From an uncultured Bacillota bacterium (lineage in GTDB: Bacteria > Bacillota > Clostridia > Christensenellales > UBA1242), in the NCBI GenBank assembly GCA_946499835.1, contig CAMMTJ010000001.1, forward strand, positions 16,879 to 80,878: a stretch of DNA of 64,000 nucleotides, given 5' to 3'. A model generated the notes under the pieces. It saw only the letters and a program-made list of their open reading frames with translations. It was not told the DNA's origin and searched no databases. Numbering within the stretch: position 1 is the stretch's first letter; each line of letters opens with the position of its first letter. The position numbers and the translations under genes were made by a program. Of this stretch, positions 35,547-44,612 are shown one piece after another.

Positions 35547-36791
35547 TTATCCGCCTATTTTTGCATAAACTCCTTCGCCATAAGGCTTCCCAATCTTTAC
35601 AGGCAAAATCTTGCCGATAAGGTCTTCTTTTGAAGAAATATAGCATTTGATATAATTTTCGCTATACCCAACAAAGTAATCTCCCTCTTTTTCTTCCACA
35701 AGCACATGAGCACTTTTGACTTTTTTGAAAAATTCAAGTTGAAGTTGCTTTTTGACTTCTTCAAGCCTTTCAAATCTTTTTTGTTTGATTGACGCAGGCA
35801 AGTCTTTCATAGTCTTTGAAGCAACCGTTCCGGTGCGCTCTGAATACTGGAAAATGTGAAGTGAAGAAAACTTGACTTTTTTGATAAATGCCACCGTCTC
35901 TTCAAACTCATCATCTGTTTCACCGGGGAAGCCAACAATGACATCAGTTGTTATTCCAGCAAGTGGGAAATATTTGCGTATTCTCTGGACAGATTGCAAA
36001 AATTCTTCTGGCGTATATTTTCTGTTCATTCTTTTCAGCACACTCGCACTTCCACTTTGAAGTGAAAGGTGGAAATGTGGACAAAAATTTTTGAGTTTGT
36101 GGACACCTGCAACAAACTCCTCGCTGACCAAACTCTCTTCCATAGATGAAAGCCTAAGCCTCTTGCCAAACGGATCAAGTTGTTCAAGCAGTGTCAAAAG
36201 TGCTGGCGTGCCATCAATCTTATAGTCTGTGACATTGATGCCGGTAAGCACAATTTCTTTGATGTCCTCTGGAAGAAGAGCGACTTCATTCAAGATTGAG
36301 ATGATTGGTCTTGACCTGCTTCTTCCACGCAAATAAGGAATTATGCAATAAGAACAAAAATTGTTGCAACCATCTTGAATTTTGATATATGCCCTCATTC
36401 GTGATGGCTCTGCGATCATGTCATCTTCATATTCTTTTGGAAGTGCCCAAAGTCTTTTTGAATGGCTTGCAAGATGAGATGCAATCTTGATTTTTCCAGC
36501 AACCCCACTGACAAAGTCAACCCCTTTCTCAACAAACTGCTCTTTGTTGTGCTGGCTTGCACAACCACAGACAAAGATCTTTGCCTTTGGATTGAATTTT
36601 CGACAACGAGCAATCATTTGCCTTGATTTTTTTTCAGCCTCTTTTGTGACAGCACAGGTGTTGATAACAAAAATATCCGCCACCCCAAGTTTGTCAGTGG
36701 CGTCATATCCTTGAAGTCTTAAATTGTAAATAAGCGCATCGCTTTCATACTTATTGACTTTGCAACCGAGCGTCATCACGCAAATTTTCAT
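35547..36791 (-). CDS. mtaB: tRNA t6A37 methylthiotransferase MtaB
   Basis: A 414-residue radical-SAM enzyme that adds a methylthio group to t6A37 in tRNA. The N-terminal cluster ligands are in LGCKVNKYES, NTCAVT and VCGCASQ; the radical-SAM motif CNNFCSYC is near residue 150; a TRAM-like C-terminus follows. The GCKVN start is the MtaB signature (MiaB has a different one). I chose the ATG at 36791, 9 nt after AAAGGA. In Bacillus mtaB is also near rpsU. Confidence 0.94.
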   Translation of the reverse strand: MKICVMTLGCKVNKYESDALIYNLRLQGYDATDKLGVADIFVINTCAVTKEAEKKSRQMIARCRKFNPKAKIFVCGCASQHNKEQFVEKGVDFVSGVAGKIKIASHLASHSKRLWALPKEYEDDMIAEPSRMRAYIKIQDGCNNFCSYCIIPYLRGRSRSRPIISILNEVALLPEDIKEIVLTGINVTDYKIDGTPALLTLLEQLDPFGKRLRLSSMEESLVSEEFVAGVHKLKNFCPHFHLSLQSGSASVLKRMNRKYTPEEFLQSVQRIRKYFPLAGITTDVIVGFPGETDDEFEETVAFIKKVKFSSLHIFQYSERTGTVASKTMKDLPASIKQKRFERLEEVKKQLQLEFFKKVKSAHVLVEEKEGDYFVGYSENYIKCYISSKEDLIGKILPVKIGKPYGEGVYAKIGG

Positions 36792-36862
36792 AATCTTTTT
36801 CCTTTGTTTTTGCACAACATATTATATAAGAAAAAGAAAAAGATTGCAATCAAAAAGTGAAG

Positions 36863-37249
36863 TTAGACAGATTTCATAACAAATTCATTCAAATCAAGTG
36901 TCAACCTTTCGGCAAGAAGTGAAACGATTTCAGTAATACAAGGATGAAAAGCATCATCATTAAATTGACATGAAAAATATTTTCCAAGGGCAGAAAAGTT
37001 ACCTCTTTTGCTTGCCACTTCGATAGCGTGTCTCATCGCTCTTTCAACAACTTGTGCTGAGTATCCAAATTTTTCTGCGATAATTGGATACAAATGCTTT
37101 GTCACGCCCTTTTTAAGTTTTGGATTTTTGACAACTTCCAAAACTGCTTCTCTCAAAAACCTGAAACCTTGAAGTGAGGCTGGCAAGCCAATTTCAATCA
37201 AATAGTTGGTCGACTTTTCTCTTAAAAATAAATCACATTGCAAATTCAT
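36863..37249 (-). CDS. Stand-alone Spo0A C-terminal-type DNA-binding protein
   Basis: A 128-residue protein whose residues about 15-105 match the effector domain of Spo0A: IEIGLPASLQGFRFLREAV, VVKNPKLKKGVTKHLYPIIA, and VERAMRHAIEVASKRGN, the DNA-recognition helix region. The phosphoacceptor receiver domain is absent, so it cannot be controlled by the normal phosphorelay. AGGGGAGG precedes the ATG at a few bases. It is alone between mtaB and a divergent ABC exporter. It probably binds Spo0A-box DNA; whether it takes part in sporulation is open. Confidence 0.82.
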   Translation of the reverse strand: MNLQCDLFLREKSTNYLIEIGLPASLQGFRFLREAVLEVVKNPKLKKGVTKHLYPIIAEKFGYSAQVVERAMRHAIEVASKRGNFSALGKYFSCQFNDDAFHPCITEIVSLLAERLTLDLNEFVMKSV

Positions 37250-37596
37250 AACTGCTCCTCCCCTGATATGAGACCATTATAAACCTAAATAAATACAAAA
37301 GTAAAGAAAAATCGCGTTGTTTTTGTAAAATTTTACAAAAATATTGAAAAATTTTTCAAAAATGACGAAAAATAAAAAATTATTCTATGAAACGACCATC
37401 GATTTTATAAATAGACAAAAATTTATCAAAAAAAATGTAAAAACTTTGAAATTTTTGTTGACTTTTGACATTAAGATATGATAAAATAAATTGTTTTCCA
37501 CCCTTGTCAAGTGAAAAACTAAGAAATAGTCTTATAGTTATTACAGCACTGCTTTATTTCTTAAATCCATTTTTGAAAAAAGGAGGTAAAGAAAAA
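37250..37596. other. AT-rich divergent intergenic region
   Basis: 347 nt without a supported gene, between the Spo0A-like gene (-) and the ABC exporter (+). It is very rich in A and T runs with several short inverted repeats (for example GTAAAATTTTAC). For the exporter, TTGACT at about 37459 and TAAAAT some 18 nt later could be a promoter. A GACGAAAAA stretch near 37363 is only a weak Spo0A-box resemblance. The open frame from 37465 into the exporter gene lacks a ribosome site. Confidence 0.5.
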
Positions 37597-38595
37597 ATGG
37601 CGAGCATAATTGACTTTACAGACATTTGCAAGACTTTTAAGGTCCCCGAACGGACCAAGGGAAAGTGGAGCACTTTCAAGAATTTCTTCGCAAGAAAGCA
37701 CAAATTGATCCACGCCCTAAAAAACGTCACTTTCGAAGTCGAGGAAGGTGACATCGTGGGCTATATAGGCCCAAACGGTGCAGGAAAAAGCACCACAATC
37801 AAAATCATGAGTGGAATTCTCACGCCGACATCTGGCACCTGCAAAATCAACGGACTTGTTCCTTGGAAAAACAGACGAGAGTTTGTCAAAAACATTGGAG
37901 TTGTGTTTGGACAACGAAGTCAACTTTGGTGGGACGTGCCAGTGATTGATAGTTTTGAACTTTTGCGTGACATTTACAAAATTCCAAAAGATGAGTTTGA
38001 TCAAACATTAAAAATACTAGATAAAGCACTAAATCTCGAAGACCTACTAGGCAGACCGCTTCGTCAATTATCTCTTGGACAGAAGATGAAGTGTGAACTT
38101 GCCGGCTCATTATTGCACAGACCAAAAATATTGTTTCTTGACGAACCAACGATTGGACTTGATGCTGTAACGAAATTGGCCGTTCGAGATTTTATTAAAT
38201 TCATAAACAAAGAGTGGCACACCACAATCATACTCACCACCCACGATATGAGCGACATTGAAGCGCTCACAAACAAAATCATTTTGATTGGAAAAGGACA
38301 AATTCTGTATCAAGGAAGTTTTGACAACATCAAAAGCAAATACTCCTCCGCCAAAACTATTGAAGTGGAATTTTCAAAAGACTATGACAATGTGGAACTT
38401 GATGGATACACCGTTGTCAGTCATAACAAAAAATATGCCACACTCAAAAATCTTCCATCAACCGAGTTTCACACCAAAGATTTTGTGAACCAAATCACCA
38501 AAAAATATGAAGTTGTCGATTTTCAAGTTTCCTCACTGAGCGTAGATGAAATACTTGCCAAACTCTACAAAGAGTTTGAGTTGTCAGAGAGGTGA
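37597..38595 (+). CDS. ABC-2 exporter ATP-binding protein (COG4586 type)
   Basis: A 332-residue ATPase: Walker A GPNGAGKSTT (near 58), an LSLGQKMKCELAGSLL signature in place of the usual LSGG, Walker B ILFLDEPTIGLD, and the switch His in TTHDMSD. The long C-terminal regulatory tail and the KVPERTKGKWSTFKNFF N-terminal insertion are typical of the COG4586 group. The ATG at 37597 has AAAGGAGG 8 nt upstream. It heads a three-gene operon with two ABC-2 permeases; substrate unknown, and such trios are usually exporters. Confidence 0.92.
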   Translation: MASIIDFTDICKTFKVPERTKGKWSTFKNFFARKHKLIHALKNVTFEVEEGDIVGYIGPNGAGKSTTIKIMSGILTPTSGTCKINGLVPWKNRREFVKNIGVVFGQRSQLWWDVPVIDSFELLRDIYKIPKDEFDQTLKILDKALNLEDLLGRPLRQLSLGQKMKCELAGSLLHRPKILFLDEPTIGLDAVTKLAVRDFIKFINKEWHTTIILTTHDMSDIEALTNKIILIGKGQILYQGSFDNIKSKYSSAKTIEVEFSKDYDNVELDGYTVVSHNKKYATLKNLPSTEFHTKDFVNQITKKYEVVDFQVSSLSVDEILAKLYKEFELSER

Positions 38596-38598
38596 TAA

Positions 38599-39399
38599 AT
38601 GGGAAAATCATATCTTGGAATATTTCGCATGGAGTTCAAAGGAGAACTCCAATACAGAGCGAAAGCGATCTCAGGCATAGCCACTCAACTCTTCTGGGGA
38701 CTGCTTCAAATTTATCTATATATGGCATTCTTAAACACAGAATCAGTCGATGGCTTTTCAATCACACAAATGGCATCATACATATGGCTCGGCCAAGCCT
38801 TCTTCGCAATGAGATATATATTGATGGGAAAAAACATAGGTCAAAGCATAACAAATGGCAATGTTTGCTACAAATTTGTCCGTCCGCTCAACCTATACAA
38901 TCAATGGTACAGCGAAACACTTGGACAAAAAGTGGCATCAACGCTCTTGCGTTTTCCACTTATCCTTATTATAGCAGCACTTCTTCCTGTTGGCCTTGGA
39001 TTGTCTGCACCTGTAAGCATCCCTGCACTCCTATTGTGCATTGTCGGAATTTTGCTTGGAGTGTGCATGAGCACAACACTTTCAATGTTTATTGTATGGC
39101 TCACCTTCAAAACTCTTTCCGAAAAAGGATCGGCGACAATCATTTCAACAATTTCTGGACTGCTTAGCGGAATGGTTATCCCCCTTCCAATGATGCCACA
39201 GGCAGTTCAAAATGTGATAAATTATCTTCCTTTCCGTTTTGTTTCCGACCTGCCATTTCGAATTTACATCGGCAACGTTGGAATAACTGACGGACTTATC
39301 TTCTTGGCAATAGGCTTTGCTTGGCTTGTCCTACTGACTATCCTTGGCAAATTGCTTATAAAATCTGCTCTGAAAAAGACAGTTATTCAAGGAGGTTAA
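38599..39399 (+). CDS. ABC-2 type permease, subunit 1
   Basis: A 266-residue membrane protein with six hydrophobic helices, beginning MGKSYLGIFRMEFKGELQYRAKA; its QYRAKA stretch matches the SFQYRAN start of the next gene, showing common ancestry. It starts 3 nt after the ATPase stop and ends 1 nt before the next start. It resembles the ABC2_membrane_6-type permeases found beside COG4586 ATPases. Substrate unknown. Confidence 0.88.
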   Translation: MGKSYLGIFRMEFKGELQYRAKAISGIATQLFWGLLQIYLYMAFLNTESVDGFSITQMASYIWLGQAFFAMRYILMGKNIGQSITNGNVCYKFVRPLNLYNQWYSETLGQKVASTLLRFPLILIIAALLPVGLGLSAPVSIPALLLCIVGILLGVCMSTTLSMFIVWLTFKTLSEKGSATIISTISGLLSGMVIPLPMMPQAVQNVINYLPFRFVSDLPFRIYIGNVGITDGLIFLAIGFAWLVLLTILGKLLIKSALKKTVIQGG

Positions 39400-39400
39400 T

Positions 39401-40180
39401 ATGTTATATACAAAATACTTAAAGATGCACATGCATTCATCTTTTCAATATCGTGCTAACATGGCTTTCATCGCTATCACACAAGCCCTTGTCAATATCG
39501 GCGAAGTGCTCGGAGTTTGGATGCTCTTTTTGCAGTTTGATTCTGTTGGTGGCTGGACTTTCTATCAATCACTGCTTATGATGGGCGTCATATACACAGT
39601 CTTTTCTTTCACAGAATGTTTTGCAAGAGGATATGATGAATTTCCAAAACTTATCAAATCAGGCGAGTTTGACAGAATGCTAATACGCCCAGTCGGTATT
39701 CACTATCAAATTTTTGGTTCAAAAATTGAATTTACAAAACTTGCAAGAATGCTTCTTGGCATAGTTCTCTCCGTCATCGCCCTTGTCAATATGAATATTG
39801 ATTGGAATGTTTGGAAAGTTCTTGTCCTTATTGCAACCTACATCTGTGGATGCTCAGTCATATTTGGACTGTTTGTTTTAAGTGCAGGCATAAGCATTTA
39901 CACTGTTGAAAATCTTGAATTTCTCAATATTTTCACAAACGGAAGCAAAGAAGTTGCATACTACCCTATCAACATCTATGCAAAATGGCTGGCAAGATTT
40001 TTCACTTTCGTCATCCCAGTCGCTTGCTTCAACTACCTTCCATTGTCCTTCCTGACTGGAACTGGAAGCGTCCCAATGTGGCTTTGCGGAGTTGCTCCAC
40101 TGTTTGGCATGCTTTTCATGATACCTTGCATAATCTTCTTCAACCTGAGTTTGAAAAGATACAAAAGCACAGGAACTTAA
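39401..40180 (+). CDS. ABC-2 type permease, subunit 2
   Basis: A 259-residue six-helix membrane protein, the second permease half, distantly similar to the gene before it (YRANMAFIAITQALVNIGEV). AAGGAGG lies 5 nt before the ATG, inside the end of the first permease gene. The three genes probably form a heterodimeric-permease exporter with an ATPase dimer. A terminator follows at once. Confidence 0.88.
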   Translation: MLYTKYLKMHMHSSFQYRANMAFIAITQALVNIGEVLGVWMLFLQFDSVGGWTFYQSLLMMGVIYTVFSFTECFARGYDEFPKLIKSGEFDRMLIRPVGIHYQIFGSKIEFTKLARMLLGIVLSVIALVNMNIDWNVWKVLVLIATYICGCSVIFGLFVLSAGISIYTVENLEFLNIFTNGSKEVAYYPINIYAKWLARFFTFVIPVACFNYLPLSFLTGTGSVPMWLCGVAPLFGMLFMIPCIIFFNLSLKRYKSTGT

Positions 40181-40189
40181 TAAAAAAAT

Positions 40190-40218
40190 AAAAAACAATC
40201 TAAAATAGGTTGTTTTTT
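40190..40218 (+). terminator. Rho-independent terminator of the ABC-2 operon
   Basis: AACAATCT, AAAAT, AGGTTGTT and a T-run just after the second permease. Confidence 0.78.
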
Positions 40219-40280
40219 GTTTTGATTTTTCTCCTTTATGTGATACATTAAAAATATATTCAAAACAAAAGGAGAAAAAT

Positions 40281-41642
40281 ATGGATCTTACTTTTTGGCT
40301 TGTCCAAGGACTTGGACTTGGCGTAATCTTATGCACAGTTTTATCTTTCTGGCAAAAAGAAAAATGGAAAATGATGCTCTGCTTCGCCACCACCAACGCT
40401 TTCATGATTGCAATATACATCCTCTCTGGAAGTTTGCTTGGCGGTCTTTTGGTTGCAGGAGCACTGATAAGAACTATCGTTTATTTCATTTACAACAAAT
40501 CAAACAAAAGGCCTGAGCCGATTGTCATGATAATGTTTGAAATATACTATGTTGTCATTTCAATCATTTTGTGGAACAATGTATTCGATCTTCTCATGCT
40601 TATCAACCTTGTTGTTGTCACTTACACATCATGGCAAAAAGATGTTAGGGTTCTTAGATTTGGATATATCTTCTCATCACTTCTCTTGATACCTTATGAC
40701 ATTTTGCTTGGCGCTTACACCACTGCTGTGAGTGAAGTCATCATGCTTGGATCTGTGATCTTCTCACTCATCAAATATGCAAGAGTTACAAAAAGTTCAG
40801 AAGATGTTGCACAAAGATATTTCACCGCAAACAGACACTTCTGGGGAAGCCATGTTGAAAAATATCAAGATTTTGATATGATCATCTCAAACACAGTTGA
40901 CAGAACTCCTTTCTATAACTTCGGCATTTTGAAAAATCACGATAAAATATATGACACCATCCTTGAAATCAAAGAGAAATGCAAAGAAGAAAAAGTCAAA
41001 GAAGTTGCATATGTTCCATTTGATGCAAATGACTATGACAAACGTGCAAGCGATGCACATATGCTCCAAATGTTCTTCCCTGTTGTGTTTAACGACGTAT
41101 GGATGAAACTTATCGACGGATTCAACCTCAACAACACAAAGTGCAAAATTCAAGATGTTGTTTATAAAGAAGTTGATGAGAGTTGCATTGATCAAATCAT
41201 AGATGTATATTTAAGAGGTTACCACGCAAAAACAGATGTCACAAAACTGACAGAAAATGAAAAACTTCAAGTAGAAAACTTGAAACACCTCAACTTGACA
41301 GACGTGGTCGATGGCTTCAAGGTAACTGCATATCTTGCTTATTACAATGAAAACCCTGTTTCTTTGGTAGTTATGCTTTCAAACGACGTTGAGGCTTTCA
41401 TCACAAAAGTTTCAACCGTTCCAATTTTCAGAAGAAAACATATCGCATCTTCACTTATGCAATATGGAATCAGCAAGCAAAGATTGAAAGGCATCCAAGA
41501 AATTATCTTGTGCACAGACAAATATTCATCAAATGAAAAGTTCTATGCCTTCAACAGTTTTGTTGAATTTGGACAAGCATTCGCTCTTGACGTGACCGAT
41601 GTTTCAAAATATAAAGATTTCATTGACAATAACACATTGTAA
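40281..41642 (+). CDS. YgjV-like membrane domain fused to a GNAT acetyltransferase
   Basis: A 453-residue protein. Residues about 1-170 have five to six hydrophobic helices and resemble YgjV-type inner-membrane proteins (QGLGLGVILCTVLSFWQKEK). The C-terminal about 280 residues are soluble and end in a GNAT-like core (VSTVPIFRRKHIASSLMQYG, where the R-x-x-x-I-A pattern is the acetyl-CoA loop). AAAGGAG precedes the ATG. The fusion suggests a membrane-held acetyltransferase; substrate unknown. Single gene with terminators on both sides. Confidence 0.72.
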   Translation: MDLTFWLVQGLGLGVILCTVLSFWQKEKWKMMLCFATTNAFMIAIYILSGSLLGGLLVAGALIRTIVYFIYNKSNKRPEPIVMIMFEIYYVVISIILWNNVFDLLMLINLVVVTYTSWQKDVRVLRFGYIFSSLLLIPYDILLGAYTTAVSEVIMLGSVIFSLIKYARVTKSSEDVAQRYFTANRHFWGSHVEKYQDFDMIISNTVDRTPFYNFGILKNHDKIYDTILEIKEKCKEEKVKEVAYVPFDANDYDKRASDAHMLQMFFPVVFNDVWMKLIDGFNLNNTKCKIQDVVYKEVDESCIDQIIDVYLRGYHAKTDVTKLTENEKLQVENLKHLNLTDVVDGFKVTAYLAYYNENPVSLVVMLSNDVEAFITKVSTVPIFRRKHIASSLMQYGISKQRLKGIQEIILCTDKYSSNEKFYAFNSFVEFGQAFALDVTDVSKYKDFIDNNTL

Positions 41643-41644
41643 CA

Positions 41645-41674
41645 AAAAATCCACATTTTGATGTGGATTTTTTG
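41645..41674. terminator. Bidirectional Rho-independent terminator
   Basis: AAATCCACAT, TTTG, ATGTGGATTT with A- and T-runs, between the YgjV-GNAT gene (+) and the phosphatase gene (-). Confidence 0.87.
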
Positions 41675-41691
41675 TTATCTTCAAACCTATT

Positions 41692-42240
41692 TTATATCAC
41701 AAAATGTTTTATTTCAGCATTGTCAAAATGATGGGAAAACTCTTTATTCCCAAAATCTTTTTTCTTTTTCAAAAGGATATCATCAATAAAACTTGCACAT
41801 ACATTGTGTGTTATCAAAAGCACATTTTGATAATTATATTTTTCTTTTATACCTGAAAGAAAAACTCCCATTCGATTATAGCACTCTTCAAAACTTTCCA
41901 TACCACATTCTTTTGAGCGTGCCTTTTTCAAAAATTGATCATGTTGTGAAAGTCCGGTCTTTTTCTTTCCTTCAAAAATGCCTTGTCCAATTTCAGTCAA
42001 CGCTTCATCTTTAATTATTTTTATATTGTGATATTCATTCATTATTCTTGCAGTTTGCATTGTTCTTACAAGTGGCGAGCATATAATGACATCAAAGTTA
42101 CAACTTTTATGATCACTTGCAACTTTTCTCACTTGCTCTGCACCACTTTTATTAAGCCTCACTTTGCGCTTTCCCTGAGTTATACCCTTTTCATTCCAAG
42201 TGGTTTTGCCATGTCGCATAACATATAAATTCATTTTCAC
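41692..42240 (-). CDS. Histidine phosphatase family protein
   Basis: A 182-residue enzyme with the phosphohistidine motif MRHGKTTWNEKG at residues 8-19, a central PLVRTMQTA, the acidic block IGQGIFEGKK, and a second catalytic His in LLITHN. This is the phosphoglycerate-mutase superfamily; members act on sugar phosphates, phosphoserine or nucleotides, and the substrate cannot be told. It follows the subtilase-like gene by 9 nt with AAAGG in front, so the two are likely co-transcribed. Confidence 0.85.
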   Translation of the reverse strand: MKMNLYVMRHGKTTWNEKGITQGKRKVRLNKSGAEQVRKVASDHKSCNFDVIICSPLVRTMQTARIMNEYHNIKIIKDEALTEIGQGIFEGKKKTGLSQHDQFLKKARSKECGMESFEECYNRMGVFLSGIKEKYNYQNVLLITHNVCASFIDDILLKKKKDFGNKEFSHHFDNAEIKHFVI

Positions 42241-42249
42241 CTTTTTCCT

Positions 42250-43455
42250 TTAAGATATTTCATTTTCACGATTTTTCTTTTGAAGTTTGAAAAACATCTC
42301 TTCAAAATCAATAGTTCTCACACCTGACTGATCAAGAGAAGAAGACTCTCTGCACTTTTCCACAAAGTCATCCCATGTTAGATTTGATCGAACTTGCAAA
42401 GCAAGTGCATACATCCCCACCACTTGCGGTATTGACCAACTAAAACAACCTCTTGGCTCAAACTTATATCCATCTTTGCTGGCAAATTCTGCAATCGCTT
42501 TGCCACCACTAACAACACTCATCTTTGATTGATAATATTCTTCATTGGTTACCCAATCTGCTTTTGACAACCTTTTTGTCAAAGGGTCAATATCACAACA
42601 AGCAAAATCTCTTCCAAAAACATCGCTCGTGACAACCTCACACCCAAGTTGCTTCAACTGATCAATTATTGGCATAAAAGGACCCTTTAATTGATCATAT
42701 CTTTCTTGCCATTTCGCATTATCTACAATTTTTGATAAATCTTCCCCTCTTGTTATTGGCGCGCTAATATTGACAACCCTGATTTTTTCACCACTTTTGA
42801 CACGCCTTAATATATCTTTCAAAATTTTCAATTGAGCCTTATCAACATGTTTTCCATGACTCATATATGTATCATAGTAAATCACCTTCGCCTTTGGTGC
42901 AACGCCAATGTTTTGCCCGCATAAATTGGAAAGCACACCATCAGAATGAAAATGAGTTCCTGTATCACCAAAAAGATCGACAACTTCAATGTTTGCGCCA
43001 TCAAATTCAACATGATTCTTATCTTGCAAACCAAAATCAATGACAGCCACAACAACACCTTCTCCTGTTATGCCACGCTCATGCAATTTTTTCACACCCA
43101 TCATCGGTTGCTTGCCGAACGCTAAAACTCTTTCAGAATCAAAACCCTTTGGCATTTTATCTTTTGGAGGAAAGATTGTGCTGGAATTGAAAGGAATTTT
43201 CATCATATCTTCACAACTTAGCCCACTTAAATCGCTTTTTGACAAATCTCGATTGCAAAAGCCAAAATGCTTAAAGAAATTGGCCACAGACCTATTTTCT
43301 CCTTCTTGCCACCTATCTGTATTGTCAGGATTTTCAATCCATTCTTTTGTGATAACTTCTGGCAACTCAAAAAGGCCGCAAATAAATTTAGAATATTCCT
43401 CCTGTGTCCAATTTTTCACTCTCCCAATCTTTTTCACTCTTCCAATCTTTTTCAT
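42250..43455 (-). CDS. Subtilase (S8)-like protein, atypical and intracellular
   Basis: A 401-residue protein without a signal peptide. Subtilase landmarks can be followed: VVVAVIDFGLQ (catalytic Asp), THFHSDGVLSNLCGQNIGVAPKA (catalytic His, then the GVAP block) and FSWSIPQVVGMYALAL (catalytic Ser region, in place of GTSMAxPhvAG). The motifs are weaker than in secreted subtilisins. Other oddities are a doubled KKIGRVK at the N-terminus. The ATG at 43455 has AGGAG 6 nt upstream. It is next to a genomic island in tRNA-Arg but outside it. Function unknown. Confidence 0.7.
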   Translation of the reverse strand: MKKIGRVKKIGRVKNWTQEEYSKFICGLFELPEVITKEWIENPDNTDRWQEGENRSVANFFKHFGFCNRDLSKSDLSGLSCEDMMKIPFNSSTIFPPKDKMPKGFDSERVLAFGKQPMMGVKKLHERGITGEGVVVAVIDFGLQDKNHVEFDGANIEVVDLFGDTGTHFHSDGVLSNLCGQNIGVAPKAKVIYYDTYMSHGKHVDKAQLKILKDILRRVKSGEKIRVVNISAPITRGEDLSKIVDNAKWQERYDQLKGPFMPIIDQLKQLGCEVVTSDVFGRDFACCDIDPLTKRLSKADWVTNEEYYQSKMSVVSGGKAIAEFASKDGYKFEPRGCFSWSIPQVVGMYALALQVRSNLTWDDFVEKCRESSSLDQSGVRTIDFEEMFFKLQKKNRENEIS

Positions 43456-43474
43456 TTTTTCTCCTATATAATAT

Positions 43475-43503
43475 ATTATACCATATACAACCCACCAAGT
43501 CAA
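43475..43503 (-). promoter_or_regulatory. Promoter of the subtilase-like operon
   Basis: On the minus strand TTGACT (43503-43498), a 17-nt spacer, TATAAT (43480-43475). The ATG at 43455 is 20 nt beyond. Confidence 0.88.
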
Positions 43504-43527
43504 ATCCAGAAATTCTTAAAATACACA

Positions 43528-43556
43528 CAAAAAAGAAGGGCTTTTTCTCCCTTCCC
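43528..43556 (-). terminator. Terminator of the interrupted tRNA-Arg gene
   Basis: GAAGGG, AGAAAAAG, CCCTTC and a run of six T on the minus strand, just beyond the CCA end of the tRNA 3' half; it is the original terminator of the split tRNA. Confidence 0.75.
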
Positions 43557-43560
43557 ACAA

Positions 43561-43604
43561 TGGTGACCCCGCCGGGACTCGAACCCAGAACAAAGCCTTA
43601 GGAG
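43561..43604 (-). tRNA. 3' half of host tRNA-Arg(CCT); left attachment site (attL)
   Basis: The minus strand reads anticodon loop CTCCTAA, the 3' anticodon arm GGCTT, a perfect T-arm (CTGGG TTCGAGT CCCGG), acceptor CGGGGTC and ACCA. The 5' half is absent; the sequence beyond 43604 is island DNA. The missing half is at 61112-61150, and both share TTAGGAG (plus strand 43598-43604), the likely crossover core. Joined, they give a 76-nt tRNA with no acceptor mismatch. It is a disrupted tRNA and a chromosome-island junction. Confidence 0.85.
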
Positions 43605-43823
43605 CGCTCAAAATCTTAATTTTTTCTCATTTTATATATCTATTTGCGCAATATCGCTCAAAATATCTTTCAAATCAAGCAAAATCCATATCAATTTCTA
43701 TATCTTTTCTTGCGCATAACTAAAACTTGGGCACTATTTGGGTACAATTTTAGGCAATTTTTGACTTTGGGTACTCTTGGCGAAATTATAAAATTATGCT
43801 ATAATAAAGCTTGGAGTAAAAAG

Positions 43824-44612
43824 ATGAAAGAAATAGATAGAATAAAGCAAGAATATTTTATAAATAAGAATTTTCGATATGGAGCATTTTGCTGTCCAAA
43901 AAGTAGCAGGAAAATATTAGATTTCATGTTTAACTCTATACCTTTTGAAAAACCTGATTTTTATTATTTTGACAATCAAAAATGTTATTTGTTTGAACAT
44001 TTTGAATTTGACGCATCAAAAAGAGTTAAAAACTGCGGTAGCTTATCCAGAAGAAATTTAAATGTTACGAATAAAGAAATAGATAACGAATGGAAAAGTA
44101 TTACTTCAAATGTAACAAAAAGAGACGAAATAACAAATTGGGAGACTATTACAAAAACAGTAGAAAACCACGCCAGCAAAGAGTCATGGAAGGAAAATTT
44201 TTGTAACACCTTTGACGAACACTATAATAAACTAAACGTTTATCAAGACAATTTAAAAACAGTATTAGGACAAGATGTAAAATTCATAAACTGTTTTGTA
44301 ATTGAAGATACAACAGAACTAGGAGGTTTGTATTTTTTAAATGGCAAGCATCATCATACTCTTGTATGTATATTTGATTTCGCAATAAAGAAAATGAATG
44401 AAGCTAAAAAAATTGATTATTTTATTTATCTTAACAGGCAAGATTGTTTCTGTATGATTATTAGCAGAAACGGATTGAAGAAAATAGTAGTTAACCAGCT
44501 AGACTTTAATAAAACCAATATGGTTTTCTTTAATCAAAGCCATGTTATTTCAGCATGTATAAGTATTCCTGATGAGCTAATGCATAAACAACCAACAAGT
44601 CTAACTGAATAG
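43824..44612 (+). CDS. Hypothetical island protein
   Basis: A 262-residue protein from the ATG at 43824 (TTGGAG 6 nt upstream, TATAAT-like box near 43797). The frame is open further upstream into the island end, but there is no earlier ribosome site. It has several Cys and Phe/Tyr-rich segments (FRYGAFCCPKSSRKILDF) and no membrane helix. No family recognised. It is the first gene inside the left edge of the island, where cargo or defence genes are common. Confidence 0.6.
   Translation: MKEIDRIKQEYFINKNFRYGAFCCPKSSRKILDFMFNSIPFEKPDFYYFDNQKCYLFEHFEFDASKRVKNCGSLSRRNLNVTNKEIDNEWKSITSNVTKRDEITNWETITKTVENHASKESWKENFCNTFDEHYNKLNVYQDNLKTVLGQDVKFINCFVIEDTTELGGLYFLNGKHHHTLVCIFDFAIKKMNEAKKIDYFIYLNRQDCFCMIISRNGLKKIVVNQLDFNKTNMVFFNQSHVISACISIPDELMHKQPTSLTE

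Noticed and set aside
37465-37596. N-terminal extension of the ABC-2 ATPase
   Set aside because: No ribosome site at 37465, whereas AAAGGAGG stands before the ATG at 37597, where the family-like N-terminus begins.
38592-39167. 191-codon ORF overlapping the first ABC-2 permease
   Set aside because: It lies in another frame of a clear membrane protein, has Trp/His/Cys-rich random composition and no operon-consistent spacing.
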